Below, piece after piece: positions 47,646 through 57,253 of a stretch of 64,000 nucleotides of DNA. Location: the NCBI RefSeq assembly GCF_001467695.1, contig NZ_LNYE01000029.1, positions 784,190 to 848,189 on the forward strand, read 5' to 3'. How positions within the stretch are numbered: the first letter of the stretch is position 1; every line of letters starts with the position of its first letter. The DNA comes from Legionella gratiana. GTDB taxonomy: Bacteria; Pseudomonadota; Gammaproteobacteria; Legionellales; Legionellaceae. The notes under the pieces are model-generated. The model ran no database searches. It saw only the letters and a list, made by a program, of their open reading frames with translations, and had not been told where the DNA came from. The position numbers and the translations under genes are program-made.

Positions 47646-48329
47646 ATGATCCCTAAGAAACTCTTAACCTATACAAAAACAATTTTTGAATATTCACATA
47701 GTACCGTATACATCAAAGATAAAAATTGTCATTACCAGTATATGAATAATAATGGGCTCAAGCGATTACAATTACAAGAACAAGAGATTCTCTGCATGCC
47801 TGATAAAGTGCTCCCTTTTGGAAAATATGCTGATTTTTATAATAGCCATGATTACTCCGCAATGGAAGAAAGCATTTATTTTCAATTAGATGATTGCATT
47901 ACTAAAACTGGTGAAAAAATCTTTGCGCTATCGCACAAATTACCGCTTAAAGATGAAGATGGAAGAACACATGGCGTTATTGGTTTTACAAAATTTATGG
48001 ATTTCCATGAACTGATTAGTAATATTAATTCAAAAAATACTTTTTTAGCGCCTAATCTTAAAATCAATATTAATGTTGAAGATTGGTTAAAAACAACGAT
48101 TAATTTGTCTCGAAGAGAGATGGAGATCTTGTATTATTTTTTACAAGGAAAAGCTATTAAGATTATTGCTGCATTGCTTAGTATCGCTGAAAGAACGGTT
48201 ATTTTTCATCTTGATAATATAAAAAGCAAATGGGGCTGTTATCATAAAGGAGACATTTATACTAAAGCCTTCGAAAAAGGCTTGAAGAATCTTACTATTA
48301 TCTGGGATTTGCTAGCAGTGCGTTCCTAA
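47646..48329 (+). CDS. PAS-LuxR transcriptional regulator
   Basis: A 227-residue protein. An N-terminal PAS-like sensory region (about 10-125, FEYSHSTVYIKDKNCHYQYM, then GVIGFTKFMDFHEL) is joined to a C-terminal LuxR HTH (about 155-215): LSRREMEILYYFLQGKAIKI, then SIAERTVIFHLDNIKSK, ending in a weakly conserved tail. This is the architecture of Legionella PAS-LuxR regulators. The ligand and targets are unknown. No phosphoacceptor domain is present. The frame has no strong ribosome site at ATG 47646. Confidence 0.8.
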   Translation: MIPKKLLTYTKTIFEYSHSTVYIKDKNCHYQYMNNNGLKRLQLQEQEILCMPDKVLPFGKYADFYNSHDYSAMEESIYFQLDDCITKTGEKIFALSHKLPLKDEDGRTHGVIGFTKFMDFHELISNINSKNTFLAPNLKININVEDWLKTTINLSRREMEILYYFLQGKAIKIIAALLSIAERTVIFHLDNIKSKWGCYHKGDIYTKAFEKGLKNLTIIWDLLAVRS

Positions 48330-48502
48330 CAATCCCTGAAGCTTATACCATCTCTAAAAACCCAATCTAGCCCTACTCTCCGACCTTGCGCAGCATGTTC
48401 GCGGAAACCTCTGTGCTAAAACACTGGACCCTGCAGATATGCCGCTGGGTATAGTCAGAGATACGACCAAGAGACAGTAACAATCCCAATATAACAAGTA
48501 AA

Positions 48503-48678
48503 TAACGTGAGTTCGACATAAAAGGCATAGAAATGCCCTTTTACGCCGCTAAACGAACGTTATCCGTAAAGCTTGTCCCCAGTGAAAACGAGGATGTACA
48601 GCATTTATATGGGATCCAGATTCTAAATAAAAACAGTTCGATATTAAAAATCACTTTATTTTTTATATCGAACGTTAA
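48503..48678. repeat. MITE-like repeat, copy 3 (176 bp, complete)
   Basis: Starts TAACGTGAGTTCGACATAAA and ends TTTTTTATATCGAACGTTAA, again inverse at both ends. The interior has GCTAAACGAACGTTATCC, CCAGTGAAAACG and TTCTAAATAAAAACAGTTCG in common with copy 2. It occupies half of the 355-bp gap between the LuxR and kinase genes and ends 7 bp from the kinase stop codon. Confidence 0.85.
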
Positions 48679-48684
48679 AATAGA

Positions 48685-50064
48685 TTATAAGTAATAACCT
48701 AAGTTTTCGTATTCTATATCTTCTAAGAAGACTTTTATTTTTCTTATAATATTAGCTTCGCTTACATTCAAAAGTTTATTCTGATGCTGATTAATAAAAT
48801 CGTTTAATGCATGGGGTATGTCTTGAGATTCTTTCTCATTCATTATCCGTTTTAGTTCATTCATCATTTGTTGTATTTTTGTAAAACGACCAACTGTTTT
48901 TTTAAAAATGGTATTATTACGATAATTAGAATACTGACTAGGAAGATATTTAAGTAAATCCTTCAAGTCTTCTTTGATATCACGCTGAATATTTAATTGT
49001 TTTGAATAAGAAATTTTTTCGTTTTCAATTGGATTTTGAAAAAATAGAAGATTAGTAGTATTTGAGTGATGATCTATTGGATGTTGAGCCAATTGAAGCA
49101 TCGGCACGTTAATGGACACAAGTTGCGTAAATTGTTTTATTGCAGAGTCAATATCTATTCTATCTGCTTGCATTTGGGCTAACATTTGCTTCAAAAATGG
49201 TTCTACCCATTTGGCATTCTCAGGCAACTTAAGTTTTTTTGCTGCATGTTTACTGTTATAAAAGGGAGAGCCACTTAAATAGCTTTCTGTACTTTGCCCC
49301 CATAAAAAAGCAATTATTCTTCCCATTGAAAAAATATCAGCTTTATTATCGTGCGGTAAATTAGTAAATAGTTCAGGCGCTGCCCAAAGAGGACTTCCAG
49401 GGAATAGATTATCTTCTTCACCTGCCTTTTTTGCGAGTCCGTAATCAAAAATATTTACTGCCATAGGTTCATCTATTTTCACATGAATATTCTCAGGCTT
49501 TATATCTCGATGAATGATCCCTTTATCAATAACTTGAGTTTTTAACGCCAATAATAAAGCATAGGTTAACTTAATTTTTTGGCTCTGCGTAAGATAATTA
49601 GAACTATCCATTAATTTAATAAAGACTTTTTCTAAATTCTTCCCTGGCATTCGCTTCATGGTAAGGTAACATTTGTTATTATCATAGACGGGTGGTTTTA
49701 TACTTAAATGTCCTGCTTTTCGACAAAAATCAAATTCTTTTTCAATTAAATTTTCTATATTCAAATCACTATAGTTTTTTTTAAGCTCTTCTAAATTAAA
49801 TTCCTTTGTTACAAAGCGCTTATGGCGGTTGGATTTTTTAGCTACTCCAGTTTCATCTTGTCGATATAGAGTAGTAGGATAAACAGACGCAAATCCGCCT
49901 TTTCCTATCAGCTTCTCTTCAATAACTGAAAAAAGATATCCTTGTTTTTCCTGCCCTTCTTTATCAAATTGATTCCGAGAACCTCCAATAATTTTTCCAG
50001 CATGGGGAAGTAAATTTTGTTCTTGTAATTCATTGATTATTTCGTTTATATTGCCATCAAGCAT
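48685..50064 (-). CDS. eukaryotic-like Ser/Thr protein kinase, effector candidate
   Basis: A 459-residue protein. A kinase domain spans about 50-320: glycine loop IGKGGFASVY, invariant Lys in RFVTKEF, catalytic loop IIHRDIKPENIHV, the metal motif FDYG in place of DFG, activation-loop GSPLWAAPEL (APE-like), and KADIFSMGRI. The core catalytic residues are all there. The 140-residue tail is helical and charged. No membrane segment, unlike bacterial PknB kinases, so it resembles LegK-type effectors. Weak ribosome site (GGAG ten bases upstream). Substrates unknown; translocation is inferred. Confidence 0.85.
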   Translation of the reverse strand: MLDGNINEIINELQEQNLLPHAGKIIGGSRNQFDKEGQEKQGYLFSVIEEKLIGKGGFASVYPTTLYRQDETGVAKKSNRHKRFVTKEFNLEELKKNYSDLNIENLIEKEFDFCRKAGHLSIKPPVYDNNKCYLTMKRMPGKNLEKVFIKLMDSSNYLTQSQKIKLTYALLLALKTQVIDKGIIHRDIKPENIHVKIDEPMAVNIFDYGLAKKAGEEDNLFPGSPLWAAPELFTNLPHDNKADIFSMGRIIAFLWGQSTESYLSGSPFYNSKHAAKKLKLPENAKWVEPFLKQMLAQMQADRIDIDSAIKQFTQLVSINVPMLQLAQHPIDHHSNTTNLLFFQNPIENEKISYSKQLNIQRDIKEDLKDLLKYLPSQYSNYRNNTIFKKTVGRFTKIQQMMNELKRIMNEKESQDIPHALNDFINQHQNKLLNVSEANIIRKIKVFLEDIEYENLGYYL

Positions 50065-50550
50065 GTTTTAATTACTCCACAATAATTATCAATATGTATT
50101 GGTTATCTCTTACAATTGAGAAGATAATGTAATCAAACTTTACTCATTTTGACTTAAAATAGTAACTGATAAATTCTAACAGTTATGAGTCTTATTAGTT
50201 TCACCTATAATCGCCCGGCATGACAAAGAAAAACAGAACCTACAATGCTTGACTCCTTTCGTCTCATTTTTTACAAGAAATCATTTCTGCATGACTGTTA
50301 AAAAATGACAGTTATTTATCTCATTTTAATTGTGTATAGTTTGTTTATAATTTCACCTTAATGATGTATTTTTCAATTACCTGAAAAGATTTAATTCTTC
50401 AGTATTGTCAGATAACACTACGAATGCCTTTTTTACTAAAAAGCGACCCCGGTCAATGTATTTAGAAAATAATTTGACCGCAAGTAATGATTTTCTTCCT
50501 ATTGAGGTGGAAACAGAGACTTCAATGAATACACTAACCTGGAGTTAATT
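50065..50550. other. gap without a recognised gene
   Basis: 486 bp, AT-rich. A TATAAT at 50346-50351 faces the HAD gene but has no clear -35. ACTGT and ACAGT around 50294-50312 form a short dyad. No ORF or repeat of the families in this window was found. Confidence 0.5.
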
Positions 50551-51393
50551 ATGGCAAAAGAAGTAATTTTTATTGATTGGGATGATACTTTAGTAAATAG
50601 AGCAAATGCAGAAGAGTTTGAATCGGTTGTAGACGAAAATGAGAGCGTATATCAAATGTCTCCTATGTTCATGGGAGCAATTGAAGCGCTTAAGGAACTG
50701 CAAAAAAAATACCATGTCGTAATCCTCAGTTCTCGAGGCGAACTGAACAAATTAAGACAACTACAATTACAAAATTATGATCTAGAATCATCAATCATGC
50801 CATTAGACAATTTCATGTTTGATGAGGATGAGACTCGTTTATTCTTTACCCAATATGGTGAAACAAACTTTCCTGATAAGGCAAGTTTCATTTTATACGT
50901 ACAAAAAATGTGTGGTAATAAAGTCAAGGTATTTATCGATGATGATCATACAGAAATAGAAGCCGCGCATGCAGTAGGAATTCCCACTATTCACGCAATA
51001 CATAAAAATGATTTGGAAAAATCCGAGCAATTTTTTGCGGGCTTAATTCATCAAGTAGATAATAGGGACCTTTGTTATGCGTTGAATGAACTAGCCGCTG
51101 AAATACGTAGCAATTCTCGTTCACTATCTTTTGGAAGCAAGATTGCTGGTTTCTTTTCAAAACACCTTCCATCAGCAAATAATTTAGAATTTTTTGCATC
51201 CCAATTACAAAAAAAACCTGCCAAAGACGTTAGCGAAAAATTTAATCAATATCTTGAAAAGATAAATTATAATCCAAATAAAAAAGATAATCTAACAACA
51301 AGTTTTACTAAAGCTAAAACAGTAATAGATAATCATGTTACTACCCTGATTGAAGCGAAACATGATCACCAACAATTTTCATGTAACGTTTAA
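50551..51393 (+). CDS. HAD-like hydrolase domain protein, effector candidate
   Basis: A 280-residue protein. The N-terminal half carries HAD motifs: DWDDTL (motif I, both Asp near residue 9-11), LSSRG (motif II Ser, about 64), and VFIDDDHTEIEAA (motif IV, about 130-142). That is a phosphatase-like site of the NIF/5'-nucleotidase style. The C-terminal half (about 165-280) is helical, Lys/Ser-rich and of no known family. No signal peptide. GGAG precedes ATG 50551. Its neighbours (kinase, ankyrin, protease remnant) suggest a translocated phosphatase, which is inference. Confidence 0.7.
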   Translation: MAKEVIFIDWDDTLVNRANAEEFESVVDENESVYQMSPMFMGAIEALKELQKKYHVVILSSRGELNKLRQLQLQNYDLESSIMPLDNFMFDEDETRLFFTQYGETNFPDKASFILYVQKMCGNKVKVFIDDDHTEIEAAHAVGIPTIHAIHKNDLEKSEQFFAGLIHQVDNRDLCYALNELAAEIRSNSRSLSFGSKIAGFFSKHLPSANNLEFFASQLQKKPAKDVSEKFNQYLEKINYNPNKKDNLTTSFTKAKTVIDNHVTTLIEAKHDHQQFSCNV

Positions 51394-51751
51394 TAGAATA
51401 TGACCTCACATTAAAGAATGAAAATTGATTCTTCAGTGATTCTAAGTTAGGTTCAATTTCGCAATACATAAAGGCCGGTTGTAGCAAAAGCGATTGGTAT
51501 AGCCGGATCCATCAATGATCTCGTTTCGGAGGAAATCTGAGGACAAACCACAGAAACATCACTTTTTCTTTTGTCTAGACTTATTAAGCATTTCAGACTA
51601 AGCTAATTAAAATGCCACTTGATTTAGAGCCAACTGTATAAAATACTATGGGATTTTCTCGCAACGACTGCTGCTTAAAATCGTTCAAAGGTAAAATTTG
51701 TCCCAGCATTTGTATCGATAAACTTACTACTAACTCACTATTAAGATCTAA
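51394..51751. other. gap without a recognised gene
   Basis: 358 bp. The stretch around 51479-51540 reads as a short open run but resembles nothing known. No hairpin or repeat of note. Confidence 0.4.
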
Positions 51752-52828
51752 ATGCAAAGCATATATGAAAACTTAATTCATGCGTTAGCACCCTACTCAC
51801 AACTATTATTTATCATAATAGCAACCCTATTTACTCTTCTGGCTAGTCAGTTATTTTTAGCTAAGTATTTCCCCAAATCTATATACTATTGGAGAAACCT
51901 TCCTTACCTTTCACTCTGGGCATACACAATAGCGCATAGTCGTTTTATAAAATATCCTTTTTCTTTAGCCATCATATTTTCTGTAATGCCTTTATATCCT
52001 AGGGATTATTGGTTAATTTTTCGGAAAGCCGTGTACTTTTACCATTTAAAAAAACTTTTTAGTAAATTAGATGATATTGTTGATAATGCATCACCTGAAA
52101 TGATTATCACTTTAGGAGATGCTTCTTTAGGTATTCACTTAAATACTTTTTTAAAAAAATTATTAGATCACGATGATTTATCTGTACTTAATCAATTTAT
52201 CGATCAAAAGTTAATTACAAAAAAGGAATTACATGCATTCTGCAATTTATTTGCTAACAGATTAGCATTACAAGCTCGATTAACTTTGCAATTTATTTCG
52301 AACCAGAATATAAAATTAAGAGAAAAAATTGCGCAAACAAATCTTGAAATATCCGGAGCCTATCTCGCTTTGTTGATCCACTTTATAAAAAAAGATCCTA
52401 GAGTTCTTGATTCTATCGAGCGGAATAGAGGATTAACTTATTCTGCACTAAAACTCATATACCCTAAAGCCACTCAAGGCGGTGAGCTTATTCAAATTAC
52501 TCATGATATCGTAGATTTTCGATATGATTTAATTCAACAGCCCAAAATTGGTAAAATTTGTGCCAACGTATTTTTAGCAAAACTTGCTAAAAATCACAAT
52601 GCTGATACTGAATTCTCGTTAATTTTAAGTTTACCTCCTAGGCCTGTTGGTATTTTTGAATTATCAAATACCACCAGATTCCAATTATTTATCATGGCAC
52701 GTGACTTTAAGAGCAACTCATTTAAAATTAATATAGTTTTTGGCCTACTCTACATCTTGTTCTGGGAATATATCAAAAGAGCAGGTTTTAATGCTGATAA
52801 GCTAAAATACCAAAAAAGCGAGTTATAG
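51752..52828 (+). CDS. uncharacterised protein with N-terminal membrane segments
   Basis: A 358-residue protein with no family I can name. A strong hydrophobic segment lies at about 16-36, a weaker one at 67-83, and another near 325-338 (NIVFGLLYILFWEY). The middle (about 100-310) is soluble and helical. The sequence is basic overall. The start is uncertain: ATG 51752 has only a weak AAG-rich leader. Location among effector-like genes suggests a membrane-targeted effector or envelope protein; this is speculation. Confidence 0.55.
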   Translation: MQSIYENLIHALAPYSQLLFIIIATLFTLLASQLFLAKYFPKSIYYWRNLPYLSLWAYTIAHSRFIKYPFSLAIIFSVMPLYPRDYWLIFRKAVYFYHLKKLFSKLDDIVDNASPEMIITLGDASLGIHLNTFLKKLLDHDDLSVLNQFIDQKLITKKELHAFCNLFANRLALQARLTLQFISNQNIKLREKIAQTNLEISGAYLALLIHFIKKDPRVLDSIERNRGLTYSALKLIYPKATQGGELIQITHDIVDFRYDLIQQPKIGKICANVFLAKLAKNHNADTEFSLILSLPPRPVGIFELSNTTRFQLFIMARDFKSNSFKINIVFGLLYILFWEYIKRAGFNADKLKYQKSEL

Positions 52829-53247
52829 TAGTGTAGGCATGTCTATTTCAAACAAATTCATACCATAGTCATAGCAGCAACAAGTGGTTTAGCGCCTGCA
52901 TTCATAAAGGTCCTTACAACCTGGAAATCGAAATCTTTTGAACCCGGTCCCTGGTATTTAAGATAATGAGCTAACCCCTTCGTAAAACAATTAGGTGTTA
53001 CTTCTCCAGCTCTGCATATATCAATCAGTTTCAACCATGATTCAGACTTCCATCGATTATACGATGCTATTTCAAACAAATTCATGCCATCGCCATAACG
53101 GCTAACAAGCGGATCAGCACCAGCATTTACAAAAGATCTTACAATTTCAAAATTAACACCGGTTGATCTTGGACCGTTATATTCAAGATACCGAGCAAGT
53201 TGCTGAGAAACATCATCTTTATAAATCATATTTATTACTGTGGTCAT
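52823..53247 (-). pseudogene. small ankyrin-like repeat gene with a 3' frameshift
   Basis: Two ankyrin-like units are visible: FEIVRSFVNAGADPLVS and FQVVRTFMNAGAKPLVA, preceded by LARYLEYNGP and LAHYLKYQGP. In unit one the DNA continues to GMNLFEIASYNRW; in unit two the equivalent bases have one nucleotide missing near 52875, so the frame ends early as AAMTMV (stop at 52858). Restoring the base gives MNLFEI and a short tail ending at 52823-52825. The intact part is 129 residues. Whether the short form is functional is unknown. Confidence 0.55.
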
Positions 53248-53459
53248 TATTTAGTCTAAAATCATCAATCTAATTGCTTATTATCACATCATTATGTTAA
53301 CAAATTATTATTAAGCTCCTCTAAATTACGAATAGCTCCTTCGTTAATTGAGAGAACAAACTACTTTTTGATGATAAAATTAATACAAGTTGTTTATTAT
53401 ATTTGAGAGATTATTATGAGATGAGTTTACAGTAATCGTCGTTAAGCGTTGTTATGTGA

Positions 53460-54085
53460 CTAGGGCGAGTTTATTGGCGTTAGAGTATAGCCGATTATCT
53501 CAGATTTGGCGGTATAGTAAGTAACAAGGTCTAACAGCTTAAGACCCACATGATTTATACTGCCCTTATAAATTCCTTTATTCGGATCGAATAATTCGAA
53601 TACGCTATGGCCAGTCTTTTTAATTCCTAACCTATGCGTAGGATAGGGTGATTGTGGCGTGAAAACTGCGACCTTTTCAGCCCTATTTTTAATACAACAT
53701 CCTGATTAAGCTCTAACATCTTAAATAAAGCAATTAAATGGTTCAAATCAATAGAGCAGTAAAACAGTCTTGGCTCGATACCTGGCAACTTATATGTATT
53801 ATACTCTGGACTTTCAGAGCCATACTCTCGATAAGCTTCGCCATTAAGTTGAAAACTAAGTCGGCGTACAATTGGTAAAATCACTTTTAAATTATTTTCC
53901 TTAAGCGCTACTCGTGTATTATCGTCTCTTAAAAATGCCAAAACAAGCGCGTGACATTCACCAGATTTATCGAGCCCTTTTTCTCCTTGTTGTTTGGCAA
54001 ATTCTAATAGATCATACTGACGAAATGGATAAATAGTTAGCGGATTAGCAAATAAAGTCTGTGACTGTTTATTGTTAGAGAACAT
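53460..54085 (-). pseudogene. papain/YopT-like cysteine protease gene, frameshifted
   Basis: The first frame from ATG 54085 has a potential nucleophile in DKSGECHALVLAFL (Cys about residue 44) and stops after 152 residues. Shifting by one base at the T run 53674-53677 (A run on the coding strand) opens a continuation with VAVFTPQSPYPTHRLGIKK and then TGHSVFELFDPNKGIY, a His-plus-Asp motif typical of C58/papain-like proteases, ending at TAG 53460. So the Cys and His/Asp halves are split by a one-base loss. Similar C58-type effectors exist in Legionella. It is broken here unless slippage or a sequencing error restores it. Confidence 0.65.
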
Positions 54086-54191
54086 AGTATTAATTTATTT
54101 TCAAAGTGCATTATTATAATTCATTTTAAATCATCCACACAATTAAAATTAGGGGGGATACCTAAAGTTGTTTTTATCGAGTATTTAATTT

Positions 54192-54512
54192 TTGCTTGCA
54201 ACGATTAATAAAAGTAAGTTAAGTGATAAATATGCGAGACAGGGTAAAGAATTTATAATAGGAGATGTTAATGAGAGAAATGAGCTTGATAATGAATTAA
54301 TGATGTATAATAAAATACTAGATATAGTAAATAAGACCCTTGATGATCTGCATAATTCCAGACCAGTTGATATTGTTGATAAAATGAATGATTTACTTAA
54401 AGACGATAATAAAGATAACAAACAAATTTATGATATATTGTATAATAACATGCCAAAAGAAATTCAAGATAAGCTTCCACCATCACCAGAAAAAAGTAAT
54501 CAAATGAAATAA
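54192..54512 (+). CDS. Lys/Asp-rich ORF, unknown, uncertain
   Basis: Up to 106 residues, beginning with TTG after an in-frame stop, without a ribosome site. Rich in Asp, Asn and Lys with a coiled-coil-like middle (NELDNELMMYNKILDIVNKT). It may be an internal fragment of a lost gene. An internal ATG is at the MM pair. No family recognised. Confidence 0.3.
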   Translation: MLATINKSKLSDKYARQGKEFIIGDVNERNELDNELMMYNKILDIVNKTLDDLHNSRPVDIVDKMNDLLKDDNKDNKQIYDILYNNMPKEIQDKLPPSPEKSNQMK

Positions 54513-54755
54513 GACCTTTAAAAAAATAATGCCATCTAGCCAGCAAGGCAACGAAATTCAGGGTAAATACTATTAATACGTATACTGTATTTTGCTTTTG
54601 CACGATGAAGTGCTGCGAGAGTACGGTTTGATAGTTCCAGCTTTGACTCGTTGCTCTCACCTAACAAAGCCGCCATGCATTCAAGTAGCATCTAATTTGC
54701 GAGGCAGAGAACCTATCGATAACCATAAGACTAACTTGTTCACGAGGCGCCTATT

Positions 54756-56141
54756 TTAAGCATTTTGAGCAATCCAATTTACAGCATGATCAACATCAGC
54801 AATTTTTTCTTCGCTTGTGGTTTTGCTCTTCTGGAAAAAGAACAATGCGCGATTTTCTGTTACTTTTGAGTGAATTAATTGCCCAGCAATGAATAAGAGC
54901 CCGATACCTGTCAAAGCAATTGCGATATTTCCAATTATTGTTCCCCATGAAATACGGTAGGCACTCATTTCTTGGTCTTTGCTGTGTAGTAATGCTGAAA
55001 ATCGTGATTTAAATTCTGTAAAATTACGTTGTTCGGGTTCCTGGTCAAAAAATTCATTTGCCATGATCGTCAGTTTATTAGCTAAATCAATCGCAACTTG
55101 GCCTTTCGATGCACCTTGATCTCTAAGCAGTACGCCATAATCATACATAGCTTGAATTTCATGCAAAAATTCAGCCTTAGGATTCTCTAAATAAGGAACT
55201 AAGTCATAATATCCCTTTAAAGCAGCAAGTACAGATGCTCTGAGGCCACTATTATTTTTAATAGTGAGATCTGCTCCATTACGAGCCAACAATTCAACCA
55301 TCACACGGTTATTTTGCTTGCTCGCACGATGCAATGCTGTTTCACCATATTGATCTTTTGCATTTATATCTATTTGTTTAGTATCGATCAACCATTGGAT
55401 CAGGCTCACATTACCAGACGACACAGCACAATGAATAAGAGTCTCATTTCTGTTTGTTAATGCAGTTAAACTCAACCCTTTGCTAACAAGATAATCAACG
55501 GCTGGTAAATTTCCAGAATAACATGCAGTATGCAGAAGCGTAGCTCCCTGGTTGTCTACAAGATACAAATTAGTTTCTGAAAGTAATTGTTCAATAGCGT
55601 CTATAGTTGCATTGTGATTTTCCGACAATAATAAATGAATTGGTGTGCGGCCGAAATAATCTTTGCCTTCCAAAACTGCCGCGTTTAGACCCACTAGCTC
55701 AGCGATCTCGTTATTATTTGCACCATTCTGATTATGATGAACAAGAATATGGAGTACAGTAGGTTGAAAGCCAGAGCGACCTCGCGCTGTAATATCGGCT
55801 CCCTGTCTCGCCAAGGTCATTGCGGATTGTTTGAAACTATCAAAGCTACATAGCTCAAGTTCGATAGCATCCAGTAGTGATTGCCATGCAGTTTTATTAA
55901 AATAATCTTTAGCTGTTAAAACAGCGGCGTTTAAACTCACTAGCTCAGCGATCTCGTTATTATTTGCACCATTCTCATTATGATGAACAAGAACATGGAG
56001 CAAAGTAGGTTGTGAGCCAAAGCGACCTCGTACTGTAATATCTGCCCCCTGTCTTGCCAAGGCCATTGCTGATTGTTTGAAATTATGGCTAGTCGTTCCA
56101 ATCGATAATAATTCTTTTAGCTGCTCTGTTGGTCTAGGCAT
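54756..56141 (-). CDS. ankyrin repeat protein with C-terminal membrane segment, effector candidate
   Basis: A 461-residue protein. The N-terminal part (about 15-180) has two near-identical 80-residue units, each with ALARQGADIT or TLARQGADIT, LVHHNxNGANNNEIAELV and LNAAVL. Canonical ankyrin repeats follow (about 190-310): GATLLHTACYSGNLPAVDYL, TLIHCAVSSGNVSLIQWLI, GETALHRASKQNNRVMVELL. A single membrane helix lies near residues 405-425, followed by a charged tail. Start set at ATG 56141 because GGGG lies just upstream, although the frame opens at 56204. Ankyrin proteins with a membrane anchor are typical Legionella effectors. Confidence 0.85.
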   Translation of the reverse strand: MPRPTEQLKELLSIGTTSHNFKQSAMALARQGADITVRGRFGSQPTLLHVLVHHNENGANNNEIAELVSLNAAVLTAKDYFNKTAWQSLLDAIELELCSFDSFKQSAMTLARQGADITARGRSGFQPTVLHILVHHNQNGANNNEIAELVGLNAAVLEGKDYFGRTPIHLLLSENHNATIDAIEQLLSETNLYLVDNQGATLLHTACYSGNLPAVDYLVSKGLSLTALTNRNETLIHCAVSSGNVSLIQWLIDTKQIDINAKDQYGETALHRASKQNNRVMVELLARNGADLTIKNNSGLRASVLAALKGYYDLVPYLENPKAEFLHEIQAMYDYGVLLRDQGASKGQVAIDLANKLTIMANEFFDQEPEQRNFTEFKSRFSALLHSKDQEMSAYRISWGTIIGNIAIALTGIGLLFIAGQLIHSKVTENRALFFFQKSKTTSEEKIADVDHAVNWIAQNA

Positions 56142-56268
56142 AAAATAACCCCGCTGAAAAATCAAAGTGCGCAATAATAACACAAAACTTGCTGTGAAAT
56201 CCATTTATTAGAATTCATCGAACCTCCAACCCCCTGGTTCTTGGCGTTCTACTTGTTATTTAAAATAT

Positions 56269-56681
56269 CTAATAATCAACATGCTGGAAACGGGCATTGG
56301 CTTTACCCCAGTCATGCAGTAAAGCTGCCATGCAAACCAATGCTCGGATTACGGGAAGTAGTCGCCAATCATACGTATCATCTCGATGAACCTGCTGATT
56401 TGAAGTATGGTTCACTGGCACCCTGCATTCACGATCAAATTTATTCTTATCTACCACCACCCAAACCAATTCTGTGCTCAATCTTGATCTAATCCAATGA
56501 CAGCTCACCGCTGTATTTTTACTGGCGGTTTTGCGCAACAGCTTTTTAACTGCGAGCAAACCTTCCTGAGTGATCATGGTTTGCCAAGTATGTCACCGAT
56601 ACGATCGGCAAAAGCATCCAAGACACGGCGGGTTCTAGCGAGTGCTTTCTTCTCGCATTGGGAAACAAAGACAACCATCAT
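56269..56681 (-). pseudogene. 5' remnant of type I-F cas3 (cas2-3 fusion)
   Basis: From ATG 56681 the coding strand reads VVFVSQCEKKALARTRRVLD, then ADRIGDILGKP, matching the Cas2-like start of type I-F Cas3. Near 56577 the frame changes (short deletion, probably between CCATG repeats) and continues as MITQEGLLAVKKLLRKTA, then KNTAVSCHWIRSR, VWVVVDKNKF and VCMAALLHDWGKANARFQ, which holds the HD nuclease motif. Similarity ends at the stop at 56269; the helicase portion (hundreds of residues) is missing. The start overlaps the cas1 remnant stop (ATGA), as in intact I-F loci. Confidence 0.8.
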
Positions 56682-57253
56682 AGCAAACCTCCCTTATTTT
56701 TTTCGGTTTCCCAATCTGTATTTAAGGCCATGGCTTTTACTTGATCAAACATAAAGTCCAGTGCTTTATGATCGATAAATGCTTGTAAACACTGCTGACG
56801 AAATTCTTGTTCGTTACTGTTCTTCCTTAGCACAGATAAAAGCCCAGGGTAGAATAAGAGCATCCTTGATTAAATCGGCCACATCAAATACCAGTGCACC
56901 GCGACGTGTTTTACCGTGCATTACTGCAAGGCCATGAGGAATTCCACAAGTACCCACAACGTCGTTGCGGCCAATCCATAGGCAAGGTAGTTGCCATGAT
57001 TTAAAAAAGTATTGGCTTTATCTGTGGCCTCTCGTTCACGATTAAATTTGCCATACTGAGTTCGATTTGCAGCATAGCTGTAAAGTTTTTTAGTTAACTC
57101 AGCCTCTGCTTGCATGAGTTGATTAATGTCTTTCGCATTTTTGATTTTTGTGACACAGAGTAACAACTCTTGTTGCAAATCGTTACAATTGAACCCATCA
57201 AGAGTAAGGTCTCTGCTTTTTTTCCAGTGAATTTTGAGATATTCGATACGGGA
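56678..57253 (-). pseudogene. 3' remnant of type I-F cas1, in three frames
   Basis: The coding strand shows type I-F Cas1 order: RIEYLKIHWKKSRDLTLDGF, NDLQQELLLCVTKIKN, AELTKKLYSYAANRTQYGKF, FLNHGNYLAYGLAATTLWVL; then after a 2-base insertion near 56945, GIPHGLAVMHGKTRRGALVF and DVADLIKDALILPWAFICAK (His and Asp metal ligands); then after a one-base loss near 56820, NEQEFRQQCLQAFIDHKALD and FMFDQVKAMAL. It ends at a TGA overlapping the cas3 start. The N-terminal part of cas1 is absent. Its first frame is open into an unrelated regulator start (see next entry). Confidence 0.82.

Noticed and set aside
56241..56754. Two + strand ORFs (56241-56492 and 56497-56754)
   Set aside because: They are antisense to the cas3 remnant, whose minus-strand reading matches known Cas2-3 motifs.
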